Below, piece by piece: positions 8,273 through 18,203 of a DNA stretch of 57,295 nucleotides (within the stretch, counting starts at the first letter, position 1; each line of letters begins with the position of its first letter). The stretch spans positions 1-57,295 of the forward strand of contig CAMBRG010000008.1 of NCBI GenBank assembly GCA_945869845.1. Direction: 5' to 3'. The position numbers and the translations under genes are program-made. Below the pieces are notes generated by a model that had not been told where the DNA came from, made no database searches, and saw nothing but the letters and a program-made list of their open reading frames with translations. Origin of the DNA: Opitutus sp. GAS368 (GTDB lineage Bacteria > Verrucomicrobiota > Verrucomicrobiia > Opitutales > Opitutaceae).

Positions 8273-11200
8273 TTAGAATTCCAGCGTGTTGCTCAGGAGC
8301 CAGTTTCGCGCCGGCGAAAGCGCAAACGAGCCCTCTGAATAAACTGCATCGGTCACGTTGTAGACGCCAAGGGACGTGCGGAATTTGAAATCCGAGATGC
8401 TCCACGGATAATTAACCGTGAGATCGTACACTAGGTAGTCGCCTGCTTGGTAGCCGCCTTTGAGCGGATTCCAGTCAACACTGCGGCTAACCACCGTTTC
8501 CGAAGAATAACGCAGACCGGCCCCAAGCGAAAGCCCGCGCACTTTACCATCGGTGAAGGTGTATTTGCCAAAAGCATTGAAGCGATACTCAGGCACATTT
8601 TCGATGCGCGCACCATAGTAGATGTCGGAGGCAACCTTGGCCGCAGCACCCAGCGTCGCGTAAGCGGAGGACCCGGGCTGAGCGCGGGATTTGTCATAAA
8701 CCGTCTTGGCGGTCCACAGCCACGAACCGTTGATGACCGCCTGGAAATTCGGGAGCGGGGTCCAGATCACTTCGGCTTCGGAACCCTCGATGCGGTTCTT
8801 CAAATTGGTCGTGCGCCAACGGAACACCCGAGTATTGTAACCCAAGGTGCCCGGGGCGAACAAGGTGGTGCTGAAGTTGAGCGGCTCCTCAAGATTGGAC
8901 TGGGCTGCGGGGTCATCCAACATCTGGTTGGTGCGCTCTCCGCGAAAGAAAGAGAGCGTGCCGACAACCTTACTCTCTTTGGAGCTCATCTTGGCGCCAA
9001 ATTCCCAATTCATCCCCGACTCGTCCTTAAGCGGGTTATAGGCGCCGCGGGCTGTCTGAATCTCGATGAATTTTTGAGCGGAAGTGACGGTCTGACCGAG
9101 ATATTGAAACGAACCACGGTTCTGGTCGAGCGCGCTTTGCACGACCGGGAGTTCATTGCCGACGAAGACTCCGCCGACGTTGCCCACGTTAAATTGAAAG
9201 GTCTTAGAGACAGAGGCATAGACACTCAGCTCTTTATTAACGGCAAAAGAGGCGCCGGCCATCCATGCATCCGCTTCCTTTTTATACACGCGCAGGGTCT
9301 TTATGTAGTTCGCACCGTAACCCCATTCGCTGGGCGGATACTTTACGGGGTCCTTCCACGCGTCGACCGGGACGATGTACCAAGGATAATTAGCCATCAA
9401 ATACTGCCCCTGTTCCTCCAGCGACTGCCGCCGGAAACCACCGATCAGATTGAGCCGGTCATCGAGCAGCGCCGCTTGGTAGTTTAAGTAGCCCGCGAGG
9501 TTGATCGGTTTGTAACCGTCGAGCCAAGCGCGACCGTTCGGGAACAATTTGTCGATCGTCGGATAGGTTTCGAAACCAGGGTCGAAGTTGCTGTAGACCG
9601 CCTTAACCAATTTGATGTTACCGTTGCGATCGCGCACGACTTGATTGACCGTCGGCACCCCGGTGTCGTGGCTTCGGCCCTCGCCCACCATATTGTCGGG
9701 AACTTGGGTACCTCCGGTTGTGCCGTAGCCGGGATTGGCGATCGGGTTGGTTGAGCCGGGGACATGGCCGTAAAAAGGATTAAGGCGGATGTCGTGGCCG
9801 AAGAAATTCTGGGTGTATTTGGACGAGTTAAAACCAGCCAGCAGCTTGTGCTTGATCCCGCCAGTCTCGAATTTGGTGATCAGGTCAAGCTGGTGCAAAT
9901 TGGTGTCGCGGTAATAGCCCGACGTCCCGCCTGCCCCCACGTTCCAGTGCACTCCGTCGGCGTAGGGAGTGGTGATGCCCTCGATGCTGTCAAAACGGCT
10001 GTTGTCGTGCTGAAAAACGTAGCGGCCTTCCAACCAATTGAACGGGGCGAACTCCGTCGTGGCCGTGAAGACCTTGACTTCGTTCATCGTGCGGGCACCG
10101 CGACTCGTGTAATTAAAAGCCTCATCATGGATGAGCTTGCCACCCTTGTCCGTGTAATAAGCCCCGCGCTCTACGCTGGTGTAGGCGGGCAAACTTAAAT
10201 CGCCGGTCGCATTGCGCTTATTATTAATATAGGTCGCGTAGGCTAGGCTCGGAGTTTTTACCGAGTTAACCACTATGGCCGAAGTGGCAGCAGCCGCGGT
10301 CCGCCAGCCGGCGAAATCGCTCCAGATCCAGTCATAGTCGTTTTGATTAAAGCTCTCGACGAGATACTCCATCTCAACATTGACCTTCACTTTGCCGCTG
10401 TCGAAAGGAACGACGGTCAGGCTAGGCGTAAGGTTGATGTTGCGGCGAAATTCAAAGCGCCGCTCCCCTTGGGTATCGTCCCATGCGCCCACCATGCGGA
10501 AGGCGGCTTTCTTGCTCAGCAACACGTTGATATCGGCAACGACCTTGTGGCCACTGCTATCGTTAATGGAGTATCTGAAAGTGCTCGGAGTCTTGGCGAA
10601 TACAGGCTGTTTCGTAATGTAATTAACGACGCCGCCGGGAAAGCCCTGGCCGTAGAAAACAGCGGCAGGCCCTTTGACCACTTCGACGCGATCGACGTTA
10701 TCCAAGTTGTAGGAAATGTAGCGGAAGACGCCGTTGCGCATCAAAGTGTTTACCGCGAAGCCACGCATGGTAAAGCCACCCTGCGGCGTGGACTCGTTAC
10801 CGGGGCGGCGCATCGCATAGCGGGTGTCGCCCGCGGCAGCCGCCGTGTAACGCAGCAAATCCATCAACGTGCGCGTGTTCGTATCATCGAGGAAGTCGCG
10901 CGAGATGACCGAAATGTTCATCGGCACTTTCTGAATCTCCATACCAATACGAGTCGCCGTGGCTGCGTTGGTCTTGAGGTAGCCGTAATCCTTATCGCTG
11001 GAAACCTCGAAGGTGCTGAGTACCACCACATCTGGGTTGGCTTTGGCCGCCGCCACCGGGGCCGCTGCCGCCGCTACGAGACCCGGCTTGACCGCAGCTT
11101 GGCTAGCAGGCGCCGCGGCGGGAGGAATGGCCAAACGGGCCTCGAGTTCAGCGAAACGCCGGCGCAGCTCAGCGTTCTCGCTGCGAAGACTTTCGTTTTC

Positions 11201-11329
11201 GCTCGCGAGCTTTTTAACGCTATCGTCTGCGGCGATTACTGTCGTGCAGGTCAACGCAAAGATAAGCGCAAAATAAGCTGCAAAGCTTAATTTTGCCCGG
11301 TTCGGTGGGGTGGATTGAGTTAGTTTCAT
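8273..11329 (-). CDS. TonB-dependent receptor with N-terminal coiled coil
   Basis: 1018-residue outer-membrane receptor. After the signal peptide (core FAAYFALIFALTCTTVIAA) there is an insert not typical of TonB receptors: about 30 residues of heptad-patterned sequence (LASENESLRSENAELRRRF...) predicted to be a coiled coil, then an Ala/Pro-rich linker of about 40 residues. The TonB-box-like LSTFEVSSDKDYGY motif follows near residue 105, then the plug (VDRVEVVKGPAAVFYGQGFPGG, GVVNYITKQP) and a barrel ending in NTLEF. It is a single leftward gene ending in a strong terminator. Divergently placed SulP and sulfatase genes upstream hint at a sulfated substrate, which is inference only. Confidence 0.93.
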   Translation of the reverse strand: MKLTQSTPPNRAKLSFAAYFALIFALTCTTVIAADDSVKKLASENESLRSENAELRRRFAELEARLAIPPAAAPASQAAVKPGLVAAAAAPVAAAKANPDVVVLSTFEVSSDKDYGYLKTNAATATRIGMEIQKVPMNISVISRDFLDDTNTRTLMDLLRYTAAAAGDTRYAMRRPGNESTPQGGFTMRGFAVNTLMRNGVFRYISYNLDNVDRVEVVKGPAAVFYGQGFPGGVVNYITKQPVFAKTPSTFRYSINDSSGHKVVADINVLLSKKAAFRMVGAWDDTQGERRFEFRRNINLTPSLTVVPFDSGKVKVNVEMEYLVESFNQNDYDWIWSDFAGWRTAAAATSAIVVNSVKTPSLAYATYINNKRNATGDLSLPAYTSVERGAYYTDKGGKLIHDEAFNYTSRGARTMNEVKVFTATTEFAPFNWLEGRYVFQHDNSRFDSIEGITTPYADGVHWNVGAGGTSGYYRDTNLHQLDLITKFETGGIKHKLLAGFNSSKYTQNFFGHDIRLNPFYGHVPGSTNPIANPGYGTTGGTQVPDNMVGEGRSHDTGVPTVNQVVRDRNGNIKLVKAVYSNFDPGFETYPTIDKLFPNGRAWLDGYKPINLAGYLNYQAALLDDRLNLIGGFRRQSLEEQGQYLMANYPWYIVPVDAWKDPVKYPPSEWGYGANYIKTLRVYKKEADAWMAGASFAVNKELSVYASVSKTFQFNVGNVGGVFVGNELPVVQSALDQNRGSFQYLGQTVTSAQKFIEIQTARGAYNPLKDESGMNWEFGAKMSSKESKVVGTLSFFRGERTNQMLDDPAAQSNLEEPLNFSTTLFAPGTLGYNTRVFRWRTTNLKNRIEGSEAEVIWTPLPNFQAVINGSWLWTAKTVYDKSRAQPGSSAYATLGAAAKVASDIYYGARIENVPEYRFNAFGKYTFTDGKVRGLSLGAGLRYSSETVVSRSVDWNPLKGGYQAGDYLVYDLTVNYPWSISDFKFRTSLGVYNVTDAVYSEGSFALSPARNWLLSNTLEF

Positions 11330-11517
11330 AATTTTGGGATAAAAATTCTATAGAGCTTGGCGAAGATTAGGATCTGCGCCTCGATAAGGTTGATTGAAAA
11401 TGACATAAAAAGCACTTAAGCGTTCACGCCGTGCGGTTCTAGGAGCTGAGGGGGTTGGGGGATAACGACCGAGCTTCTGCTCCAATCGAAACGGGGTAAG
11501 AAATTAACGAACGCTGA

Positions 11518-11562
11518 AAGCACGTGTGCTTCAAGCGCAAAGTGCATATATCGCAAAGTGCA
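11518..11562 (-). promoter_or_regulatory. Palindrome and direct repeats upstream of TonB receptor
   Basis: AAGCAC-GT-GTGCTT (11518-11531) is an inverted repeat. Next to it CGCAAAGTGCA occurs twice (11536-11546 and 11552-11562), 16 bp apart. They lie about 190-230 bp upstream of the leftward receptor start and could be operator sites. No sigma-70 promoter could be assigned with confidence. Confidence 0.3.
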
Positions 11563-11585
11563 GCGGTGCGCGGCGCATTATACTA

Positions 11586-11862
11586 ACGTCCCTTAATTTC
11601 TAGACGTCTGTCATTGCGAGGTGCGCGAAGGGCGCCGTGGCAATCCAGCTGGGTTGCTTCGTCGCTGCGCTTCTCCTAATGAACTCACCGGGTTTGTTAT
11701 TGCGAGCCCGGCTTGGCGGGCGCGGCCATCCCGCTAAAATGCCAGCTAGGTGGCCACGTCGCTGCGCTCCTTGCCATGACAAACCACGTTCATCGGCTCC
11801 TTCACCCAACGGCCCGACATTGGTCCTGCTCTCGCAATCACAGTCTCTTGATTAAGGGACGT
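11586..11862. repeat. Palindromic MITE-like element (copy A)
   Basis: 277-bp element bounded by perfect 12-bp inverted termini ACGTCCCTTAAT (11586-11597) and ATTAAGGGACGT (11851-11862); terminal similarity reaches about 35 bp including TTGCGAG. The interior contains further palindromic arms of the widespread type GCAATCC.../...TTGCTTCGTCGCTGCGC and encodes no protein. It matches the reverse complement of copy B at 41911-42158 over most of its length. It occupies most of the gap 11330-11981. Confidence 0.75.
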
Positions 11863-11981
11863 CGGCATTACCCCGCTCAGTAAAAAATCGCACGGTACAC
11901 CTACAATTTCTCCATCAGTCGCTTCTTGTCCTCGGATTTGATCGCCCTCAGTTTTCGTTCTTTCGCCCAGAGTGCGAGTGT

Positions 11982-13808
11982 ATGAACGAACTGAACGACC
12001 TGACGGACCTCGCCGAGCAACGCTTCACCAGCGTCCGGGATAAGCTGCGGGCAAATCTCATCCCGCCTCTCTTTAAATCACTGCGCAACTACGACCGCGC
12101 ACTCCTCCGCGCCGATCTCTGGGCGGGCTTGACCATCGCCGCCGTCGCCATTCCGCAATGTATCGCCTTTGCCTTGCTCATCGGCGTCCCCGTGCCCGCC
12201 GTGGTCGCCAGCGCCATCGTCGGCACCGTCCTCTGCTCGCTCTTTTGTTCATCCCGGCACCTCGTCGTCGGCCCGACCAACACCATCAGCATCATCCTCG
12301 CGAGCGCCTTGCTCACGCTCGCCGCCGAGCCCCTGGCCCCGCTGCAAAAAGTCCTGCTCATCGGTTTCCTGATGGGTGCGATCCAACTCGCCGCCGGGCT
12401 CTCGGGCCTTGGTAAGATCACCCAGTTCGTCTCCCGCTCCGTCATCGTCGGCTACACCACCGCCGTCGGTATCCTCATCGCCGTCGGCCAACTGGGCAGC
12501 CTGCTCGGGGTCGCCCGCGCGCCCGATGTCAGCCTCCCCGGCACCCTCCGCCATCTCATCACGAGTTTCTTCACGCTCAACTTGAACCAAGTCACCGCGA
12601 TCACCGGTCTCGTCGCGCTTTTCCTGATTCTTACGCTCCGCCGTTGGCGTCCCCGCTGGCCCGACGGCTTGCCGGTCCTGCTGCTCGCGGGCGCAGCCTC
12701 CTACATTTTCAACCTTCAAAACTATGGGGTCGCCGTCGTCGGCGACTTGGGTGCGATCTCCGGCGGCATTCCGTTGTTCAGCGGTTTTCCGCTCAACGCC
12801 GATACCGCCCGCCTGATTCCCGAGATCACCAGCATCGCGGTGGCCGCTGCCATTCTCGGCATGCTGGAATCCGTCACCGTCGCCAAAAGTCTCGCCGCCA
12901 AGACCGGCCAGCCCATCGACCCGAACCAAGAGCTCATCGGCATGGGCGTCGGCAACCTCGTCGGCTCCGGCTTCGGCGCGACGCCCGGCTCCGCCTCGTT
13001 CCTGCGCAGCGCCGCCAATCTCCAAAGCGGCGGCCGCACCCAGTGGTCCGTCGTCGCCAGCGGCGTCTTCGTTTTGCTCATCGTCGTGGCGATCTCGCCG
13101 GTGCTCGCCTACATCCCCATCGCCGCGATCGCCGCTTATTTGGTGGTGATCGCCGTCCGGCTTTTTCAGCCATCGCAGATTTTTCTCGTGCGTCACTCGA
13201 CCTCCGCCGACGCCGCCGTGTTCTGGATTTCCCTCATCGCCGCGCTCTTCCTCAAACTCGATACCGCGATCTTCGTCGGCATCGGCGTCTCCTTGGTTTT
13301 CTTCCTGCAAAAAGCCAGCGCCCCCGCCCTCACCGAACACGCGTTCAACGACGTCGGCCAACTCGCCGAGATCGACTCCCCCGCCGAGCGCAACAACGCC
13401 CAGATCTCCATCGTCCACGTCGAGGGCGACCTCTTCTTCGGGGCCGCCGACATCTTTCAAGACGGCGTCCGCCGCCTCGCCGCCGACCCCAACATCCGCG
13501 TCTTCATTTTGCGCATGAAAAACGCCCGCCACCTCGACGCCACCACCGTCATGGCCCTCGACCAATTGCACGACTACCTGAAATCCGAGAACCGCCATCT
13601 CCTGATCTCCGGCGTCCACGGCGATGTCGCCCTCGTGCTCAAGCGCAGCGGACTCGCCGCCCGCATCGGCTTGGAAAACATGTTTCCCGCCGAGGAGAAT
13701 CCCACGCTCGCGACGAAAAAGGCCCTGCAACGCGCCCAGCAACTCTTGCCCAACCAAAAACCCGCCGTCCGCATTTTTTACTCCAAACCCCAAAAAGGGA
13801 GCACCTGA
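11982..13808 (+). CDS. SulP (SLC26) family anion transporter with STAS domain
   Basis: 608-residue inner-membrane permease of the SulP family, which moves sulfate, bicarbonate or other anions. The N-terminal 70 residues are cytosolic; roughly 10-14 hydrophobic segments follow ([21 protein letters not shown] opens the first, with the family's AIPQ motif). The [20 protein letters not shown] stretch matches the SulP core near residue 340. A STAS domain fills residues about 470-590 ([16 protein letters not shown]... [15 protein letters not shown]). Length is typical. The next gene, 109 bases on, encodes a sulfatase, so sulfate handling is a reasonable but unproven guess. Confidence 0.93.
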   Translation: MNELNDLTDLAEQRFTSVRDKLRANLIPPLFKSLRNYDRALLRADLWAGLTIAAVAIPQCIAFALLIGVPVPAVVASAIVGTVLCSLFCSSRHLVVGPTNTISIILASALLTLAAEPLAPLQKVLLIGFLMGAIQLAAGLSGLGKITQFVSRSVIVGYTTAVGILIAVGQLGSLLGVARAPDVSLPGTLRHLITSFFTLNLNQVTAITGLVALFLILTLRRWRPRWPDGLPVLLLAGAASYIFNLQNYGVAVVGDLGAISGGIPLFSGFPLNADTARLIPEITSIAVAAAILGMLESVTVAKSLAAKTGQPIDPNQELIGMGVGNLVGSGFGATPGSASFLRSAANLQSGGRTQWSVVASGVFVLLIVVAISPVLAYIPIAAIAAYLVVIAVRLFQPSQIFLVRHSTSADAAVFWISLIAALFLKLDTAIFVGIGVSLVFFLQKASAPALTEHAFNDVGQLAEIDSPAERNNAQISIVHVEGDLFFGAADIFQDGVRRLAADPNIRVFILRMKNARHLDATTVMALDQLHDYLKSENRHLLISGVHGDVALVLKRSGLAARIGLENMFPAEENPTLATKKALQRAQQLLPNQKPAVRIFYSKPQKGST

Positions 13809-13917
13809 AAAATTCACCGTCGTCACCCACGCTCAAGCCCGCCGCCTCGCCAAGGTGGCCAAGGTGGTAGTCCAGCGTGACCGTCAGTGGACTCAACCTG
13901 CACCCCGAAGCCGCCCC

Positions 13918-15276
13918 ATGAAATCGTTCTACTTACTCCTCTCCGTTTTCGCCGCATGCGTTCCGCTCATCGCGGCCGCGGACGCCAAGCCGCTTAACAT
14001 CCTTGTCCTTTACGCCGACGACTGGCGTCACGACACGCTCGGTGTAGCCGGCCATCCGATCGTCCAGACTCCTCACCTCGACCGACTCGCCGCCGAGGGC
14101 GTCCGCTTCACCCGCAACGCCGTCACCACCTCCATCTGCGGCGTGAGCCGCGCCACCCTCTTCACCGGCCAATGGATGTCCCGCCACGGCAATCCTGCCT
14201 TTGAAATGTTCAAGACCCCGTGGGCCGAGACCTATCCCGGGCTCCTACGGGCCCACGGTTTTTACACCGGTCACATCGGCAAATGGCACAACGGAAAATT
14301 CCCCGCCGAGAACTTCGATTTCGGCCGCTCCTACGCCGGGGTGCATTGGACAAAAAACGCCGACGGCACCCAGATTCACGTCACGCAGAAAAACGAAAAC
14401 GACGCCCTCGAATTCCTCCGCACGCGCCCGGCGGACAAGCCCTTCGTCCTCACCCTCGCGTTCTTCGCGACGCACGCCGAGGACCGCAACCCCCTCCAAT
14501 TTCTCCCCCAGCCCGGCAGCCTGGAACTCTACAAAGACTCCGTCATCCCTCCACCGGCGACCGGCGGCGACGATTTTTTCAAACGGCTCCCGCCCTTCAT
14601 CGCCAACGATCAGAACGAGGGCCGCAACCGCTGGCGCTGGCGCTTCGACACGCCGGAAAAATACCAGACGATGATGAAAAACTACTACCGTCTCGCGACC
14701 GAGGTGGACCGCACCTGCGGCCGCGTGATCGACGAACTGCGCAAACAAGGCGCCTTGGAAAACACGCTCGTCATCTTCACCACCGACAACGGCTTCTTCC
14801 ACGGCGAGCACGGGCTCGCCGACAAATGGTATCCGTACGAAGAAAGCATCCGCGTCCCCCTCATCGTGCGCGACCCCCGCCTGCCCGCCGCCCGGCGCGG
14901 CCGCACCAACGCCGATTTCACGCTCAACGTCGACCTCGCCCCCACCTTCCTCGCCGCTGCCGGCGTCGCCACTCCGGCCCGGATGCAGGGCCGCGACCTC
15001 GCACCGCTCTACCTCGCCCCCACCCCGCCCGCGTGGCGCACCGAGTTCTTCTACGAGCACGCCACGATCCGGAGCATCAACTTCATCCCCTCGTCACAGG
15101 CCCTGGTGCGCAAGGACCTGAAGTATTTTCTCTGGCCTGACTTCAAGCACGAGGAGCTCTTCGACCTCGCCGCCGACCCAGGCGAAACGAACAACGTCGT
15201 CGCGGCCCCGGCCTACGCCTCCCGCCTCGCCGAGATGCGGACCCGCTTCGCCGAGCTCAAAGCCGAGGCCCGGTAG
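13918..15276 (+). CDS. Exported sulfatase
   Basis: 452-residue type I sulfatase that would hydrolyse a sulfate ester in the periplasm. I placed the start at ATG 13918 because it is followed directly by a signal peptide ([23 protein letters not shown]); the frame is open further upstream but would overlap the SulP gene. Visible motifs: metal aspartates in LYADDWRHD (residue about 32), the formylglycine site [12 protein letters not shown] with Cys74, GKWHNG, and the second metal/active-site block [27 protein letters not shown]. The core C-x-P-x-R is C-G-V-S-R here, so the usual proline is valine. Linked to SulP upstream, which could import released sulfate. Substrate unknown, probably a sulfated glycan. 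Confidence 0.92.
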   Translation: MKSFYLLLSVFAACVPLIAAADAKPLNILVLYADDWRHDTLGVAGHPIVQTPHLDRLAAEGVRFTRNAVTTSICGVSRATLFTGQWMSRHGNPAFEMFKTPWAETYPGLLRAHGFYTGHIGKWHNGKFPAENFDFGRSYAGVHWTKNADGTQIHVTQKNENDALEFLRTRPADKPFVLTLAFFATHAEDRNPLQFLPQPGSLELYKDSVIPPPATGGDDFFKRLPPFIANDQNEGRNRWRWRFDTPEKYQTMMKNYYRLATEVDRTCGRVIDELRKQGALENTLVIFTTDNGFFHGEHGLADKWYPYEESIRVPLIVRDPRLPAARRGRTNADFTLNVDLAPTFLAAAGVATPARMQGRDLAPLYLAPTPPAWRTEFFYEHATIRSINFIPSSQALVRKDLKYFLWPDFKHEELFDLAADPGETNNVVAAPAYASRLAEMRTRFAELKAEAR

Positions 15277-15336
15277 CCCGAGCCCCCGCGCTCGACCGCC
15301 GCCACGCGCGCAGCGCCGGCCGGTGCCCAGGGGAGC

Positions 15337-16563
15337 TTATGAAGAGGGCCCCCGCGAATTCCCATCGCGTTGCCACCACCAGCCCAAAATTCCTTGCGCG
15401 AAGCCGTTGATCGCGGACTGGCCCACCGCAACTCCGGAGACGCTCAAGTCCTTTAACGTCTGCGAGACCGTCGGTGGAAGATCCCCGGGAAACCAATGAA
15501 ACCAACTGCCAAAAATCTCCGCTTCGTTCCTAAACTGGGCCGCGACCAAAGGTAACGCCCCGTCAATGACGAAGGTATCCAGCCGGGTCCCGCTTAATGC
15601 CGAGCCGCAACAGGTCTCGGCCAAACGCGCGCGCAGTGCGCCGAAACCGTGCTCAGCCCGAAGCGCCCGAGTGCCCTGCTCTGCGGAAACCTGCGGCCAA
15701 CTCCCGGCCAACTCCGACAGTCGTTGCGGCCAATCCGCATCCGCCTGAACCCAACGGCGATATTGATCGAGGCGGCTCCTCGGATGATTGGCCGGCCGCA
15801 CCCCTTGCACCTGCCAGTGCCCGTGCTCCGACGCCAAAATCTCGTCCGCCGAAAGGTCTTTTTCCGTCCAAGTTTCCAGCGGGAATTTTCCCGCTACCCG
15901 CAGCATCGCGGCGCGGTTGAATCGATAGCCCAATATCTCCAGCGCCGAAGTATGACAGGCCTCGGCCCAGCCCAGCCGCTCGATCCGCAGCCGCGCATAG
16001 TGAACTTTTTGACGCCACCTCAACCCGGCGGCCGACCGCAAACAGGCGTCCAAGGCCGCCGGGGACATCATGCTCAACGTCTCAAAAATCAACCCGCTCG
16101 GTCGGGCGGCCATCCGCTCGATCGCCTCGTCGGCGGCGAATTCCTCCAAATCATGCTGCAGCAAAGCCAGCAGCGCCAACACGGGGATGCGCCGCATGTT
16201 TTTAACTTTGGCGGCCGCGCTTTCACCCCGTGGAAACAACACCACGTGCAGCACTACCCGGTCGTAAGCCGGGTCCACCTCATGCTTGTGCGCCGCCCAA
16301 TCTTCCTCGTGCAGATGCAGCTCCACATCGCCCGTCACCTCCGGGTTGGCCCCAAAGCGAAGTCTCGCGCCCAAAAAATCCGGACCACCCAGCTTGTTCC
16401 AACGCCCGGGATGGACGATTTCAATCCGCTCGCCCTCCGCGGTCAGCGCCCGAGTCCGATCAAAGTCACCCCGGAGCCAAATCTTCTGCAGCAGATATTC
16501 GGAGAACGAGTAGCTGCCATACAACCCCTGCAGCTCAGCGACGCTACCGACGGCTTGATTCAT
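15337..16563 (-). CDS. DUF2851 family protein
   Basis: 408-residue cytosolic protein of the DUF2851 family (function unknown), found widely in Bacteroidota and Verrucomicrobiota. Family features seen: SEYLLQKIWLRGDF at the N-terminus, HPGRWNKLGGPDFLGARLRF, GDVELHLHEEDWAAHKHEVDPAYDRVVLHVVLF, an acidic/His-rich core suggestive of a nuclease-like fold, and the C-terminal GILGWWWQRDG zinc-less tail. Its ATG overlaps the TGA of the NYN-domain gene (ATGA), so the two are co-translated. The partner's nuclease-like fold hints at nucleic-acid metabolism, but no activity is known. Confidence 0.85.
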   Translation of the reverse strand: MNQAVGSVAELQGLYGSYSFSEYLLQKIWLRGDFDRTRALTAEGERIEIVHPGRWNKLGGPDFLGARLRFGANPEVTGDVELHLHEEDWAAHKHEVDPAYDRVVLHVVLFPRGESAAAKVKNMRRIPVLALLALLQHDLEEFAADEAIERMAARPSGLIFETLSMMSPAALDACLRSAAGLRWRQKVHYARLRIERLGWAEACHTSALEILGYRFNRAAMLRVAGKFPLETWTEKDLSADEILASEHGHWQVQGVRPANHPRSRLDQYRRWVQADADWPQRLSELAGSWPQVSAEQGTRALRAEHGFGALRARLAETCCGSALSGTRLDTFVIDGALPLVAAQFRNEAEIFGSWFHWFPGDLPPTVSQTLKDLSVSGVAVGQSAINGFAQGILGWWWQRDGNSRGPSS

Positions 16564-17033
16564 GGTCGACGCTTCCAGTTCCGGTCATTGGCTTGGACCC
16601 GTCCAGCCAAGTTCGAACCCAGCATCGCTTCGGATCGACGCACCCAGGCCGCCAAATCGTCCGGCGAAATCCAGTGCGCGCCCAATCCCTCGATCGTTCG
16701 ACCCTCCGCCGTGTCTCCGGTTGCAACCCAGCAATCCGAGGCCGACACGCTGCGCCCGACCCAACCTTCAATGAAAGCATCCGCCGTCATTCCGGTTGGC
16801 GTGCGCACCACCGAGAACGTCTGCGATGCACCGGGACAACGCAGGTCCAACTCTTTGCCACTACCGTCAAAAACCAAGGTCACCCGCACGCCTTCGTGGT
16901 CATGGATCGTCGACAACGCCCGTTCCAACCTCGCGTGCGCGGCCGGCCTGCTGCGCGCCAGCATCGTTCGAAGTTCCGGCCATGCATGTGCGATGTTGGA
17001 TCCATCGACCATAAGATGCCGTCCGCTCGCCAT
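16560..17033 (-). CDS. NYN-domain (YacP-like) RNA-processing protein
   Basis: 157-residue protein of the YacP/Rae1-type NYN group (PIN-like fold), which in Firmicutes includes a ribosome-associated mRNA endonuclease. The opening HLMVDGSNIAHAWPEL holds the first catalytic Asp of NYN domains; VTLVFDGSGKE gives the second, TADAFIEGWV and the CWVATGD segment the remaining acidic positions. No signal peptide. First gene of a leftward two-gene operon with DUF2851. The assignment to the fold is firm; the RNA target is unknown. Confidence 0.8.
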   Translation of the reverse strand: MASGRHLMVDGSNIAHAWPELRTMLARSRPAAHARLERALSTIHDHEGVRVTLVFDGSGKELDLRCPGASQTFSVVRTPTGMTADAFIEGWVGRSVSASDCWVATGDTAEGRTIEGLGAHWISPDDLAAWVRRSEAMLGSNLAGRVQANDRNWKRRP

Positions 17034-17147
17034 CCCAAAGCCCTAGACCCGCTGCAGTGTGGCGCAAACCCGGATTGGAAAGAGGCAGAAAGAATCCCAC
17101 CACATTCACCTTGCTGACCCTCCGCCCGCTTCATCTCCTCCGGGTCC

Positions 17148-17972
17148 ATGTCCTCCTACGCCCTCGCCAAACTTATCGGCTTTGCCCTCATCGTCCTCGT
17201 CCTGATCACCGCGGCCGCCCAATCCACCTATGTCGTCCAACCCGGTTTCCGCGGCGTTCAGGTCACGCTCGGGAAAGTGAGCGAACAGTTTAAACCCGAA
17301 GGCTTCGGCACCAAAGTTCCCTTCGTTTCAACCATCCTCCCGATTCCGATCCGCCAGCTCACCCGCGAACTGAATGCGGAGTGTTACTCCTCCGATCTGC
17401 AACAGGTCACCGTCCGGCTGCGGGTCCTTTACCGGATCCCGGAGGCGGCCGTCGTAAAAATTTTTCAAGACTACGCCGGCGACCCGTTCGACAGCTTGAT
17501 CGCCCCCCGCATCCAAGAGGCCCTCAAGGAAGTCACCGCCTTGCAGAGTGCGGAGCAAATTGTGAAGAAGCGGGAAGAAATCAAAACGCGCTCGCTGGCG
17601 TCCGTGAAACAAAAGATCGGCGACATCCTTTATGTCGAAGACCTAGTCCTCGAGAACATCACTTTGTCCAAAGAACTCGAAGCCGCGATCGAGTCCAAGA
17701 TGGTCCAAGAGCAAGAGGCCGCCAAAGCGCGCTTCACCCAACAGAAATCGCAGATCGAAGCCGACACCGTCATCATCAAGGCCAAAGGCGAAGCTGAAGC
17801 CATCCGCATCCGCGGTGAAGCGCTCCGCGATACTCCCGGCCTGATCCAGCTCCAGATCGTTGAAAAGTGGGATGGAAAATCGCCCCTCGTGATCGGCGGC
17901 GGCGAAAACACGGGGACCAATTTTATTCTTCCACTCGGCACCCCAGCCTCTTCCCCGCCGCTTAAGAAATGA
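17148..17972 (+). CDS. SPFH/prohibitin domain protein (HflC-like)
   Basis: 274-residue membrane-anchored SPFH (Band 7) protein. One N-terminal transmembrane segment (ALAKLIGFALIVLVLITAAA) precedes the SPFH domain (QSTYVVQPGFRGVQVTLGKVSEQ... residues about 25-190), then an Ala/Glu/Lys-rich coiled coil (EAAIESKMVQEQEAAKARFTQQKSQIEADT) and a short Pro-rich tail. Resembles HflC/prohibitins that form large rings around membrane proteases such as FtsH; no HflK partner is next to it. The 64-codon membrane protein gene downstream overlaps by ATGA. Confidence 0.88.
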   Translation: MSSYALAKLIGFALIVLVLITAAAQSTYVVQPGFRGVQVTLGKVSEQFKPEGFGTKVPFVSTILPIPIRQLTRELNAECYSSDLQQVTVRLRVLYRIPEAAVVKIFQDYAGDPFDSLIAPRIQEALKEVTALQSAEQIVKKREEIKTRSLASVKQKIGDILYVEDLVLENITLSKELEAAIESKMVQEQEAAKARFTQQKSQIEADTVIIKAKGEAEAIRIRGEALRDTPGLIQLQIVEKWDGKSPLVIGGGENTGTNFILPLGTPASSPPLKK

Positions 17973-18163
17973 GCCCGGCCGCCCGGCGTAATCTAGGCCT
18001 GATGGTGGGCGTGGGTGCGATCATTGCACTGTGTGTGATTTTCCCCCGGGTTTTGGCGTTCGTCGAGCTTGCCGCCAGAGAGATGAGATATCTCTGGTGG
18101 CTGGTGGTGATTCTGGCGCTCGGCATCTGGTTGGCATTTTTCCTCGGAAAAAATCGCGATTGA
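17969..18163 (+). CDS. Small two-helix membrane protein
   Basis: 64-residue protein with two hydrophobic segments ([20 protein letters not shown] and [19 protein letters not shown]) separated by a charged loop (ELAAREMR). Its ATG overlaps the stop of the SPFH gene, which supports it as a real gene translated together with that protein; possibly a partner or accessory subunit. I recognise no family. Confidence 0.65.
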   Translation: MSPAARRNLGLMVGVGAIIALCVIFPRVLAFVELAAREMRYLWWLVVILALGIWLAFFLGKNRD

Positions 18164-18203
18164 AAGCGGCCGGGGCGGCGTAAAGCTCCCCCCGTCGGTA
18201 AAC

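Noticed and set aside
12249..13826. 525-codon minus-strand frame opposite SulP
   Set aside because: Asp/Gly/Glu repetitive shadow of a strong membrane-protein gene with clear domains on the other strand.
13624..13917. N-terminal extension of the sulfatase frame into the SulP gene
   Set aside because: The signal peptide begins at ATG 13918, so the upstream part is untranslated or overlapping shadow.
15649..17046. 465-codon plus-strand frame opposite DUF2851/NYN genes
   Set aside because: The real genes are on the minus strand with recognised motifs and an ATGA junction.
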